64,000 bases of DNA, taken from positions 20,024 through 84,023 of the forward strand of contig DFJI01000029.1 of NCBI GenBank assembly GCA_002372235.1, in the 5' to 3' direction. A program made the position numbers and the translations under genes. Under the pieces are notes generated by a model, which saw only the letters and a list, made by a program, of their open reading frames with translations, made no database searches and was not told the DNA's origin. Positions 26,013-34,126 of this stretch are shown here, piece after piece (position 1 is the first letter of the stretch; the number at the start of each line of letters is the position of its first letter). Source of the stretch: Prevotella sp. UBA3675. GTDB taxonomy: Bacteria; Bacteroidota; Bacteroidia; Bacteroidales; Bacteroidaceae.

Positions 26013-26895
26013 AGAAATCATTGCCCTGATGCGCCCGCAACAATGGCTGAAGAACGTCTTCGTCTTCATGCCCCTGTTCTTCGACCGCCATGCCACCGAC
26101 TGGAGCTATGTGTGGTCCTGCCTGTTGGCATTCATCGCGTTTTGTCTTGCCGCCAGCGGCATCTACTGCTTCAATGACATTCATGATGCTGAGTCCGACC
26201 GCCAGCACCCCGTGAAGCGTATGCGCCCGGTAGCCAGCGGTGCGGTCAGCAAACGGGCGGCCTACGCTGCGATGTGGGTGCTATGGACCATGTCTTTTGC
26301 CGTGGCTGCCCTGTGCAGCTCGTATCGTGGCGGCATGCAGAGCGGTCTGTTGGCCACGCTGCTGATCTACATTGTCATGAACGTGGCCTACTGCTTGAAG
26401 CTGAAGCAAATAGCCCTTCTTGACGTCTTCGTCATAGCCACTGGATTCGTGCTGCGCATCGTGGCAGGCGGACTGGCCACGGGCATCGTCTTGTCCCATT
26501 GGATTGTGCTCACCACTTTCCTGCTGGCTCTTTTCTTGGCAGTGGCAAAGCGGCGCGACGATGTGGCTATCTATGAGGCATCGGGCATAAAGGTGCGGAA
26601 GAGCGTATCGAACTATAATCTGGATTTCCTTAATCAGGCCATTGGCGTGCTGGGCAGCATCACTATCATGTGCTACATTCTCTACACCGTTTCCGGCGAT
26701 GTCGTAGCGCGCATCGGCAGCCACTACCTCTATGTCACTTCGGTCTTTGTGCTGGCAGGCATCCTGCGCTACATGCAACTGACGCTGGTCAACCAGAAAA
26801 GTGGTAGTCCGACGAAGGTGCTGCTGCACGACCATTTCATCCATGCCTGCATTGCCGGCTGGATCATAGCGTTTTCAATCATCCTCTATGCGTAG
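26005..26895 (+). CDS. UbiA-family prenyltransferase, decaprenyl-phosphate phosphoribosyltransferase type
   Basis: 296 residues, eight or nine transmembrane helices. N-terminal MRPQQWLKNVFVFMPLFF and the Mg-binding motif NDIHDAESDRQHP (Asn57-Asp65) match the subgroup that transfers 5-phosphoribose to polyprenyl phosphate, rather than quinone-type UbiA enzymes. Second gene of a tight three-gene operon, starting inside the GT-C gene. The subgroup call rests on motif similarity to mycobacterial DPPR synthase. Confidence 0.78.
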   Translation: MNREIIALMRPQQWLKNVFVFMPLFFDRHATDWSYVWSCLLAFIAFCLAASGIYCFNDIHDAESDRQHPVKRMRPVASGAVSKRAAYAAMWVLWTMSFAVAALCSSYRGGMQSGLLATLLIYIVMNVAYCLKLKQIALLDVFVIATGFVLRIVAGGLATGIVLSHWIVLTTFLLALFLAVAKRRDDVAIYEASGIKVRKSVSNYNLDFLNQAIGVLGSITIMCYILYTVSGDVVARIGSHYLYVTSVFVLAGILRYMQLTLVNQKSGSPTKVLLHDHFIHACIAGWIIAFSIILYA

Positions 26896-26906
26896 TCATT
26901 CTTGTT

Positions 26907-27539
26907 ATGGATAAGACAGATCGTCAACAAGTAGTGGCCGCCTTCGACTTCGATGGCACTTTGACCACGGCAGATACTTTATTATCCTTCATCCGTTTCA
27001 CGCACGGGCGATGTAGGTTTCTCCTTGGATTCCTGCGCTATGCCCCCTTGCTTCTGCTGATGAAACTGAGGCTTTATCCCAACGGTAAGGCAAAAGAGAA
27101 GGTCTTTTCCTACTTCTATAAGGGGACGACTTATGAGCAGTTTGCGCAGTGGGGACGAGACTTTGCCGACATAGCCGCGACGATGCTGAGCAGTGAGATG
27201 ATGAAGACCCTCCGATGGCATCAGGCAGAGGGTCACACCGTTTGCGTAGTCACGGCCAGCATCGAGGAGTGGGTGCGTCCTGTGTGTGAGCGCCTTGGTG
27301 TCAACACCGTTCTGGCAACGCGCATCGAGGTGTCGCCCGATGGCCTGTTGACTGGCCGTTTCCTTACCCCCAACTGCTATGGGGCTCAGAAAGTGGTACG
27401 CTTGTTGGAAGTTTTCCCCGATCGCCAGACTTACCAGCTCTATGCCTACGGTGACAGCAGAGGCGACAGAGAGCTGTTTGCCTTTGCCGATAAGGCATCT
27501 GCTCCGTCTGCTCCATCTGCTCCAGTTGTAACCGATTAG
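26907..27539 (+). CDS. HAD-IB family phosphatase
   Basis: 210 residues. HAD motifs: AAFDFDGTLT (Asp14 nucleophile, Asp16), VVTASIEEW, the lysine in GAQKVVRLL, and GDSRGDREL. The helical cap is of subfamily IB. Starts 11 nt after the UbiA gene, so it could remove the 5-phosphate from polyprenyl-phosphoribose-5-phosphate. The last dozen codons (SAPSAPSAP and VVTD) are encoded by the repeat element at 27496, which also supplies the stop; the native C-terminus was probably replaced. Confidence 0.85.
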   Translation: MDKTDRQQVVAAFDFDGTLTTADTLLSFIRFTHGRCRFLLGFLRYAPLLLLMKLRLYPNGKAKEKVFSYFYKGTTYEQFAQWGRDFADIAATMLSSEMMKTLRWHQAEGHTVCVVTASIEEWVRPVCERLGVNTVLATRIEVSPDGLLTGRFLTPNCYGAQKVVRLLEVFPDRQTYQLYAYGDSRGDRELFAFADKASAPSAPSAPVVTD

Positions 27540-27590
27540 CCGTCAGCGCGTTACGAATGGGAGCAGATGGAGCAGATGTTTTGAAAACTT
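27496..27590. repeat. Dispersed inverted-repeat element, copy B
   Basis: Left arm with three tandem ATCTGCTCC-like units (27497-27524), right arm GGGAGCAGATGGAGCAGATG (27559-27578) followed by TTTTGAAAACTT. The left arm lies inside the 3' end of the HAD gene. The inner part shares GATTAGC and CGCGTTACGAATGGG with the reverse complement of copy A. Confidence 0.75.
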
Positions 27591-27631
27591 TTTTCGATAA
27601 CCCCAAAAAATAATTAAAACAAACAAGAGAC

Positions 27632-28102
27632 ATGAAAAGAATGATGAAATGGGCGTTTGCCGCCACCCTCGTATGCGGCATGACTATGCTGAGCAGCTGC
27701 AAGAAAGCTAATACAGATAGTGACAATCAGGTGCAGGAAGAAGTAGTGTCAGCCGAGCTGATACGCACCAGCCAGAGTTGGGACGGCGTGGAGCTGCCCG
27801 ACTATCTGCAAGGACGGCCAGAGCTGGTGGCTATGAAGTATGTGTTCCCTGCCGGAAAGAAGCTGGGCTGGCACCATCATCCCGTGATGAACTACGGCAT
27901 CCTGGTGCAGGGCGAACTGACCATCATCGGACAGGACGGTAAGGAGAAGGTTGTGCATGAGGGCGAGCCCGTTGTAGAGATGGTGAACACCATACACCAC
28001 GGCGAGAACCGAGGCAACAAGCCCGTCATCCTCTACATGTTCTATCTCTCACAGAAAGGGCTGCCCCTGGCTGTGCAGCATCCTGAGATTCCCCTGGAGT
28101 AG
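27632..28102 (+). CDS. Cupin lipoprotein
   Basis: 156 residues. Signal peptide with lipobox MLSSC, then a single cupin barrel: GWHHHPVMNYGILVQGELTIIG (metal-binding His cluster) and the second motif around NTIHHGENRG. Periplasmic or surface small-molecule-binding protein; substrate unknown. Separated from the HAD gene by copy B of the repeat, so probably expressed on its own. Confidence 0.8.
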   Translation: MKRMMKWAFAATLVCGMTMLSSCKKANTDSDNQVQEEVVSAELIRTSQSWDGVELPDYLQGRPELVAMKYVFPAGKKLGWHHHPVMNYGILVQGELTIIGQDGKEKVVHEGEPVVEMVNTIHHGENRGNKPVILYMFYLSQKGLPLAVQHPEIPLE

Positions 28103-28119
28103 GCCCGGTCTCAAAAGCT

Positions 28120-29652
28120 TTAAGAGAGACTGTCGTAGTAAGCTCTGTAGTTGTGCTCATCGGCCTGATGACTGGTGAGCACTTCGAGTATCATGGGGCG
28201 CGACAGCTCGGCAGTGAGCAGGAGCTGGATGCCTTGTCTCAGTTCGTCCATGTTTGACGCAGGCTGATAGTAGATGTCGTTCTCCATGCAGATACCGGCA
28301 GCAACGGTCTTGTGCTCAGCGGCTACGAGTCGGTCGCGGGCCGGGCTCTTTTCCAGTCCCTTCAGCAGATTGAAGATGCCGCCTCGACCGTTGTTGAGCA
28401 GCAGGATGCGCAGTCGCCCGTCGAGCTCGCTGTTCCAGAGGGCGTTCTGATCGTAGAAGAAGCTCAGGTCGCCCGTGATGCAATAGACGGGACGGTCGGC
28501 CACGAGCGAGAATCCGGCTGCCGTGGAGAGCGAGCCTTCGATACCGTTGACGCCCCGATTGCAGTACACCGTCTCGCGGGCATAGATGTTGGCCAGTCGG
28601 ATGGCGGTGCTGTTGGCATAGTGCCGATAGCCGGGGGCGGCCTGCTGTTCAAAGTATTTCACGGCAGCCATGTTTGAGAAGGTGGGCTCGAACTGGCGTG
28701 CATGTTGCTGCACGCGCTGCAACAACTCCTGCCACAGCATGACGAAGGGATGGGGCTCTTGCTCGAGCATGAAGCGAATGTAGTCGGCCACCATCTCGCC
28801 GTCTCCCTGAATCACATTGGTCAGATTCATGAACGTGTCGTTGACCTCGCCTGTGGGGTTGACAATCCACGTCTGTTTGGCTTTGCGCAGGAAGTGCTTC
28901 AGCCGCTTGCTCACGATGGAGCCGCCTGTGTAGAGCACGAAGTCGGGCACGTAGCGCTCGTCGTCGCCTATCAAGCAGACGGCCTCGTCCATGCCCGGGT
29001 TCATGGGCTGTCCGCTGATGAGCATGGGGCGCTCGGCCTGGCGGAACATGTGGGCGATGTGGTTGAGCATGACAGCCGACACGTCGGCCTGCTGCCACTC
29101 AATGCGGCGCTCCTGCGGCAGTGCCTCGGTGGTGAAGTCGAACAGCGGCTCACTGATGGGCACGTTGATGTGTACGGGGCCGTCCTTCTTGAGCAGTGCC
29201 TCGTTCACGAGTCGGTTGCAGTGCCAGCGCTCGGTGGCATCGTGGGGCTCGGGCAGGGTGACAGCCTTGCTGACGAAACGCCCCAGGGCGTCGGGCTGCG
29301 GCAGTGTCTGGCCGTCGAGCTGGTCAATCCATGCCGCAGGGCGGTCGGCTGACACCACTACGAGCGGGCGATGCTGATAGTAGGCTTCGGCTACGGCAGG
29401 CACCACGTTGAGCAGGGCCGTGCCGCTGGTGACACAGACCACTACGGGCTGCTGCAACATCTGCGTCATGCCGAGGGCATAGAAGCCAGCCGAACGCTCG
29501 TCGGTGACAGCATGGCACGTGATAGAGGGACACTCGTTCAGATTGTGAACAATGGGGGCATTGCGACTACCCGGACATACCACGGCATGACGAATGCCAT
29601 GAGCCACGAGCAGGGCAGTCAGGATATTGACGTTTTCTTTATTTGAATACAT
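28120..29652 (-). CDS. menD: MenD (SEPHCHC synthase)
   Basis: 510 residues from MYSNKENVNILTAL (start 29652; the longer frame runs back through a GTGAGAGG tandem repeat and menF). Thiamine-diphosphate enzyme of menaquinone synthesis joining 2-oxoglutarate to isochorismate. Visible: CPGSRNAPI, the conserved Glu in VTDERSAGFYALG, TSGTALLNVVPAVAEA, and the ThDP motif ITGDLSFFYDQNAL ending near ILLLNN. Third gene of the operon thioesterase-menF-menD. Confidence 0.93.
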   Translation of the reverse strand: MYSNKENVNILTALLVAHGIRHAVVCPGSRNAPIVHNLNECPSITCHAVTDERSAGFYALGMTQMLQQPVVVCVTSGTALLNVVPAVAEAYYQHRPLVVVSADRPAAWIDQLDGQTLPQPDALGRFVSKAVTLPEPHDATERWHCNRLVNEALLKKDGPVHINVPISEPLFDFTTEALPQERRIEWQQADVSAVMLNHIAHMFRQAERPMLISGQPMNPGMDEAVCLIGDDERYVPDFVLYTGGSIVSKRLKHFLRKAKQTWIVNPTGEVNDTFMNLTNVIQGDGEMVADYIRFMLEQEPHPFVMLWQELLQRVQQHARQFEPTFSNMAAVKYFEQQAAPGYRHYANSTAIRLANIYARETVYCNRGVNGIEGSLSTAAGFSLVADRPVYCITGDLSFFYDQNALWNSELDGRLRILLLNNGRGGIFNLLKGLEKSPARDRLVAAEHKTVAAGICMENDIYYQPASNMDELRQGIQLLLTAELSRPMILEVLTSHQADEHNYRAYYDSLS

Positions 29653-29653
29653 G

Positions 29654-29690
29654 GTGGGAGGTGAGAGGTGAGAGGTGAGTGGTGAGAGGG
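29654..29690. repeat. Short tandem repeat between menF and menD
   Basis: Four imperfect units of GGTGAGAG. Just upstream of the menD start; may affect its translation if unit number varies. Confidence 0.6.
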
Positions 29691-29696
29691 ATGACC

Positions 29697-30740
29697 CTAA
29701 ATTCCTAAGAGGGATTTCATCGTCTGCATCTTGGCTTCGGTCTCCTGCCATTCCGACTCCTCGTTGCTGTCCTTCAGCAATCCGCCGCCTGCAAAGAGAC
29801 GGTAGGCATCGGGACATATTTGCATGCAGCGCAGGGAGACGTAGAGGTGGGTGGAGAGAGGCGAGTGTAGGTTCATGGGACCCATGAATCCGCTGTAGTA
29901 CTGGCGGTCGGTGTGCTCATGGGTGTTGATGAAGCGGAACGTGTCCTCACGCGGCAGGCCACAGACAGCCGGGGTGGGGTGGAGCGCATGGAGCAGATCG
30001 CCGATGCGCGACGCATCGGGTAGCGTGAAGGTGAAGTCGCTGCGCAGATGCACCAAATTGGCAGCCCTGACGGTGCGCGGCCCCTCTTCGTGAAAGCTGA
30101 GGCGCATGCGGCTCAGGGTGTCGGCTATGTAGGTTGCCACGTAGTGCTGTTCCTGAATGTTCTTTGTTGACCAGCGCATGGTCTCGCCTTCGCCTTGCAG
30201 CTCGTCGTCTTGCAGCTGCATGGTGCCGGCCAGTGCGATGGTGCGCCAATCGGAGCCGATGCCCTCCAGCAGAATCTCGGGAGTGGCGGTGAGCCAGTAG
30301 TGACCGTTTGGCAAGGCTACGAGCGCAACGAACAGACGCGGGTAGCGCCGACAAGCCAGCATGAAGAGACGCTTGGGGTCAATCGGGCGGTTGGGACTGA
30401 GCGTGGCGCTGCGTGCCAGGACAATCTTCCTGAAAGTGCCAGCCTCCAGCTGAGCGTGGAAGGCGGCGAAATCGGTGGCATAGCGGTCTCTGTGGAGCTG
30501 GAAACTGCTGACGGCTTCCTCCACGGTCGCAACCTCCTCGATGGGATGCTCGCTGATGTGGTCGGGCCGGATGAGCAGGATGGGGCAGCTGGGCGAGACT
30601 TGAAACGGAGCCACTACAAAGCCGCTGCGCCCGTTGAGCGCTGTGCAGGAATCAAACTGCTTGACATGGCCCTCGGTCTGCACCACCTCGGTGTAGGTCT
30701 GTGCAAACGGGAGACGGTAAAGTGCGAAACAACGGTTCAT
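29697..30740 (-). CDS. menF: Isochorismate synthase
   Basis: 347 residues of the chorismate-utilising fold. Signatures: RKIVLARSATL, LTATPEILLEG, LAGTMQ, HYVATYIADTL, HPTPAVCGLPRE and the C-terminal YSGFMGPM and AGGGLLKDSNEESEW. Converts chorismate to isochorismate. Shorter than the E. coli enzyme at the N-terminus, as is usual in Bacteroidetes. Its ATG overlaps the thioesterase stop by 4 nt; menD follows. Confidence 0.92.
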   Translation of the reverse strand: MNRCFALYRLPFAQTYTEVVQTEGHVKQFDSCTALNGRSGFVVAPFQVSPSCPILLIRPDHISEHPIEEVATVEEAVSSFQLHRDRYATDFAAFHAQLEAGTFRKIVLARSATLSPNRPIDPKRLFMLACRRYPRLFVALVALPNGHYWLTATPEILLEGIGSDWRTIALAGTMQLQDDELQGEGETMRWSTKNIQEQHYVATYIADTLSRMRLSFHEEGPRTVRAANLVHLRSDFTFTLPDASRIGDLLHALHPTPAVCGLPREDTFRFINTHEHTDRQYYSGFMGPMNLHSPLSTHLYVSLRCMQICPDAYRLFAGGGLLKDSNEESEWQETEAKMQTMKSLLGI

Positions 30741-31153
30741 GGCTGACTGTGGTGCAGAATGAAGTTGGTGACTCTGACACTTGATATGAGTTGGCCTTGG
30801 GTGTCCTTGATGTCAACCTGCCACACGTGCAACTTGTGACCACCGTGCAGCAGTCGGGCGAATGCCGTCACCGTGTCGCCTTCGGCTACGGCCTTCATGT
30901 GGCTGCCGCTCACCTCAATCCCCAGGCACGTACAACCCTCACAGAGGGAGGCTGAGCCTACGCCTGCCACATTCTCAGCCAGTGCTAGCGAGGCTCCACC
31001 GCTCAGATAGCCAAAGGGCTGCCGGTTGCGCTCATCTACTTTCATGCGGGCCATACACGTATCGTCCTCGGGTGTGGAGATAAACTCCATCCCGAGGGCG
31101 GTACTCATGTTAGGTCGTTGTTGTATGATTTGATTAATCTTTTCTACGTTCAT
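30737..31153 (-). CDS. Hotdog thioesterase, probable DHNA-CoA hydrolase
   Basis: 138 residues of the PaaI/YbdB hotdog type: GYLSGGASLALAENVAGVGS with the conserved catalytic acid Glu, and GIEVSGSHMKAVAEGDTVTAFARLLH. First gene of the operon with menF and menD (4-nt overlap), which points to hydrolysis of 1,4-dihydroxy-2-naphthoyl-CoA in menaquinone synthesis (MenI role). Specificity is inferred from context. Confidence 0.75.
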   Translation of the reverse strand: MNVEKINQIIQQRPNMSTALGMEFISTPEDDTCMARMKVDERNRQPFGYLSGGASLALAENVAGVGSASLCEGCTCLGIEVSGSHMKAVAEGDTVTAFARLLHGGHKLHVWQVDIKDTQGQLISSVRVTNFILHHSQP

Positions 31154-31209
31154 TATTCTTTTTAGTTCAGTACCATTTAAACAGTGAGTTCTCCTTATTT
31201 CGTTCAGTA

Positions 31210-32187
31210 CTATTTAAACAGCGAGTACTCCTTGATGCCCCAAGCCAGGGCGCTGGCTCCCATCACGTCGCGCTCACGGTCGTCGATGGTGGAGCGCTGC
31301 AGTTTGACATGACCTCTGATGTTGCGGAATACGTGGGCATTGAAAGCCTCTTCCAAAGGATTGAACAGCCAGTGCCCGGCATTGGCAATGCCACCTGTGA
31401 AGATGATGGCTTCGGGATTGATGAGCGTGGCATAGGCAGCCGTCGTGATGCCCAGTATCTCGCCTGTGATTTTGAATACCTCGATTGCCATTTCGTCGCC
31501 CTGTTCGCAACAGTCAACGATGGTCTTCGGGCTCAACTCGCTGAGCGAGCGCATCAGCGAAGGCTTGTCGGATGCTGCCATCAGTTCGTTGGCTGTGGCG
31601 ATGATGCCCTTCTCGGCACAGTAGGCTTCCATACAGCCTTTGCGTCCGCATCCGCATTCGCGTCCGTTGTGCTTGACGCAGGTGTGGCCTATCTCACCAG
31701 CGAATCCGTTGACACCGAAATGTACCTCACCATTGGAGAAGATACAGCTGCCGATGCCGTGACCCAGTGTGATGACGATGAAGTTCTTCATGCCATGCGC
31801 ACTGCCGTATGTGTGTTCTCCCAGCGCCGTCACATGTGCGTCGTTGGCCAAGGCCACGGCAATGCCCATACGGTCGCGCAGCATGGCTGCCAAGGGTATG
31901 ATGCCTCTCCACGGCAGGTTGGGCGCATTCTCAATGCAGCCAGTCAGGAAATTGGCACTTGGTGCGCTCACGCCAATGGAGCGAATCTTGTCGTAGCCGC
32001 CATTCTCCTCGGTGAGCATGACAATCTTCTCGGTCAGGGTCGTGACAAAGTCGTTCACGTTAGGATAGTCATTGGTAGGGAAGTGGTCGCGAGCCAGGAT
32101 GTTGCCGCGAATATCAACGATGGCAAAAGTAGTGCGCTTCACGCTGATATCTACACCCACCACCCGGTTTTTTATATTCTGTTCCAT
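31210..32187 (-). CDS. ROK family sugar kinase-like protein
   Basis: 325 residues. ATP-binding start VVGVDISVKRTTFAIVD, catalytic Asp in LANDAH (Asp116), GHGIGSCIF, and the ROK zinc site EIGHTCVKHNGRECGCGRKGCMEAYC region with three Cys. No DNA-binding N-terminus, so a kinase or sensor rather than a NagC-type repressor. Near-tandem copy of the gene upstream at 32251; both end EYSLFK. Substrate unknown (hexose or amino sugar likely from the family). Confidence 0.85.
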   Translation of the reverse strand: MEQNIKNRVVGVDISVKRTTFAIVDIRGNILARDHFPTNDYPNVNDFVTTLTEKIVMLTEENGGYDKIRSIGVSAPSANFLTGCIENAPNLPWRGIIPLAAMLRDRMGIAVALANDAHVTALGEHTYGSAHGMKNFIVITLGHGIGSCIFSNGEVHFGVNGFAGEIGHTCVKHNGRECGCGRKGCMEAYCAEKGIIATANELMAASDKPSLMRSLSELSPKTIVDCCEQGDEMAIEVFKITGEILGITTAAYATLINPEAIIFTGGIANAGHWLFNPLEEAFNAHVFRNIRGHVKLQRSTIDDRERDVMGASALAWGIKEYSLFK

Positions 32188-32250
32188 GACTTGTTATGGT
32201 ATTTCAGCTTATTATGTTATATAAAAATATGTGGAAGATGTGTTCTCTCT

Positions 32251-33231
32251 CTACTTGAACAGCGAGTATTCCTTGACACTCCAGGCCATAGCACTTGCAC
32301 CCAGCACGTTGCGCTCGTCGTCGTTGAGCGAGGAGTACATGAACTTCACCTTGTTCTCTATGTTGTGGAATACGTGTTGTTCAAACGATTCGTTTGTTGG
32401 CTCCAACAGCCATTTCCCTGCTTTCGAGATGCCTCCGGCAAGGATGATGGCCTCGGGGTCGAACACCGATGCATAGTTGGCTAATCCGAGTCCCAAGACG
32501 AAGCCTGTACGGCGATAGACCTCAATAGCCAGTTCGTCGCCTTGGTCGCAACATTCGGTGATGAACTTCGGCGTGAGTTCTGTGCAGTCGCGCATCAGCG
32601 AAGGCTTGTCGCTCTCGTCCATCACCTCGTGGGCTGTCTTCACAATACCGCTTGCAGCGCAGTATGCCTCCAGACAGCCACGACCGCCGCAGGTACACTC
32701 GCGTCCTTTGGGATAGATGCTGCAATGACCAATCTCTCCAGCAAAGCCTATGTTGCCTAAGTGGACATGGCCGTTGGAGAACATGCAACTGCCAAATCCG
32801 TGTCCCAGTGAGATGAACACGAAGTCCTTGATGCCGTGGGCGCAACCGTAAGTGACCTCAGCCAGCGCTCTGGCGTGGGCCTCATTGGCTACGGCGACAG
32901 CCAGCCCCAAGCGGTCGCGAATCATGGCTGATATCGGAATCTCGCCTTTCCAAGGCAGATTGCCAGAATTTACGATGTTGCCGGTATAATAGTTGGCATT
33001 GGGGGCACTTACGCCCATCGAGCGTATCTCCTCATACTTGCCGTTCTTCTCAATCATTTTGAGAATACGGTCACAAAGTGAAGATATGAATAAATTAATG
33101 TTGATATAGTCTGCCGTGGGGAAGCATTCCATGTCAATAATATTCCCCCTGACATCGACGATGGCATAAGAAGTGGCCTTAACTCCGATGTCTATTCCTA
33201 CTACTTTAGTTTTAATAATACTATTAATCAT
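32251..33231 (-). CDS. ROK family paralog with altered catalytic residue
   Basis: 326 residues, clearly homologous end to end with the downstream ROK gene. VVGIDIGVKATSYAIVD, GHGFGSCMF and the zinc motif RECTCGGRGCLEAYC are intact. The position corresponding to Asp116 of its neighbour is Glu117 (VANEAH, codon 32883-32881). Since this Asp is the family's catalytic base, activity may be reduced or changed. Own promoter at 33272-33304, probably driving both genes. Confidence 0.85.
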   Translation of the reverse strand: MINSIIKTKVVGIDIGVKATSYAIVDVRGNIIDMECFPTADYININLFISSLCDRILKMIEKNGKYEEIRSMGVSAPNANYYTGNIVNSGNLPWKGEIPISAMIRDRLGLAVAVANEAHARALAEVTYGCAHGIKDFVFISLGHGFGSCMFSNGHVHLGNIGFAGEIGHCSIYPKGRECTCGGRGCLEAYCAASGIVKTAHEVMDESDKPSLMRDCTELTPKFITECCDQGDELAIEVYRRTGFVLGLGLANYASVFDPEAIILAGGISKAGKWLLEPTNESFEQHVFHNIENKVKFMYSSLNDDERNVLGASAMAWSVKEYSLFK

Positions 33232-33271
33232 ACTCTCTTTCGCTTTGGGCTATGTAGAATCTATAGGTGGG

Positions 33272-33304
33272 ACAAAAATAGTAATTTAATCTATATTGGC
33301 CAAA
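33272..33304 (-). promoter_or_regulatory. Promoter of the ROK pair
   Basis: Minus strand TTTG (33304-33301), 20 nt, TATTTTTGT (33280-33272). Divergent from the next promoter. Confidence 0.65.
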
Positions 33305-33319
33305 AGATTATTGAGATTT

Positions 33320-33353
33320 TTTGCGGATTTCAACTTTTATTTCGTAAATTTGC
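33320..33353 (+). promoter_or_regulatory. Promoter of the repeat lipoprotein
   Basis: TTTG (33320-33323), 21 nt, TAAATTTGC (33345-33353), 27 nt before the ATG. Confidence 0.65.
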
Positions 33354-33379
33354 CCCGTTTTTTAAAACATATTATTATT

Positions 33380-34033
33380 ATGAGAAAGCTTTTTTTAATG
33401 ACGATGGCTGTATGTGCCATGACGTTTGCATCGTGTGGTAACAAAGCCGCACAGAGTGAAAATGCTGAAGCAACCGAAGTTGCAGATAGCCTGAATGATG
33501 CCACAACCGAACTGGCTGCACAGTTGGCTGCAGGCGACGTGAACAAATTTCAGGAGGCGCTGACCGCTGCACAGGCTAAGGTGGCTGAACTGTTGGAGAA
33601 CAATCCTGAGCAGGCTCAGGCTTATTTGGAGAAGGTTCAGAACTACTTGAAGGAAAACGCTGAGCAGGTGAAGAGCCTCGTAGGCGACAACGAGATTGTT
33701 TCGGCAACCGTGAACACACTGGTGGAGACTCCTGCCCAGAGCATCATTAACAATCTGAAGAGCGTGGTAGGCACTACCGAGGATGCTGCCAATGCTGCTG
33801 TCCAGAATGCTAACGATCAGGTGGATGCCGCCAAGCAGGCCGCTCAGGACCAGGTGGATGCCGCCAAGCAGGCTGCTCAGGACAAGGTAGATGCTGCCAA
33901 GCAGGCCGCTCAGGACAAGGTGGATGCTGCCAAGCAGGCTGCTGCCGACAAGGTGAATGAGGGTGCCAACAAGGTGAACGAGAAAGTGAATGAAGGTGCC
34001 AACAAACTGCTGAAAGGTGCTGGACTGAAATAA
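33380..34033 (+). CDS. Lipoprotein with 11-residue amphipathic repeats
   Basis: 217 residues. Lipobox TFASC (signal MRKLFLMTMAVCAMTFASC). Mostly helical, Ala/Gln/Asp/Lys-rich; residues about 147-190 are four exact-length repeats of the type KVDAAKQAAQD, resembling LEA or apolipoprotein amphipathic helices. Ends VNEKVNEGANKLLKG. Likely a periplasmic or outer-membrane-tethered coiled helix protein; function unknown. Monocistronic, with promoter at 33320 and terminator at 34046. Confidence 0.8.
   Translation: MRKLFLMTMAVCAMTFASCGNKAAQSENAEATEVADSLNDATTELAAQLAAGDVNKFQEALTAAQAKVAELLENNPEQAQAYLEKVQNYLKENAEQVKSLVGDNEIVSATVNTLVETPAQSIINNLKSVVGTTEDAANAAVQNANDQVDAAKQAAQDQVDAAKQAAQDKVDAAKQAAQDKVDAAKQAAADKVNEGANKVNEKVNEGANKLLKGAGLK
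33818..33949 (+). repeat. Four 33-nt tandem repeats inside the lipoprotein gene
   Basis: Units start at 33818, 33851, 33884 and 33917, each coding one 11-residue block; they differ mainly at synonymous sites, so the array could expand or contract in frame. Confidence 0.85.
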
Positions 34034-34045
34034 GCTTTACTGAAT

Positions 34046-34084
34046 AAAACGGGGCTTTCGTTGAACGAATTTGCCCCGTTTTTT
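34046..34084 (+). terminator. Rho-independent terminator
   Basis: AAAACGGGGC (34046-34055) pairs with GCCCCGTTTT; the loop holds a second palindrome TTCGTTGAACGAA. Ends in six T. Confidence 0.9.
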
Positions 34085-34126
34085 CATTTTCCATACCTTT
34101 GCTCTCGATGATTCACTAAAAAATGA

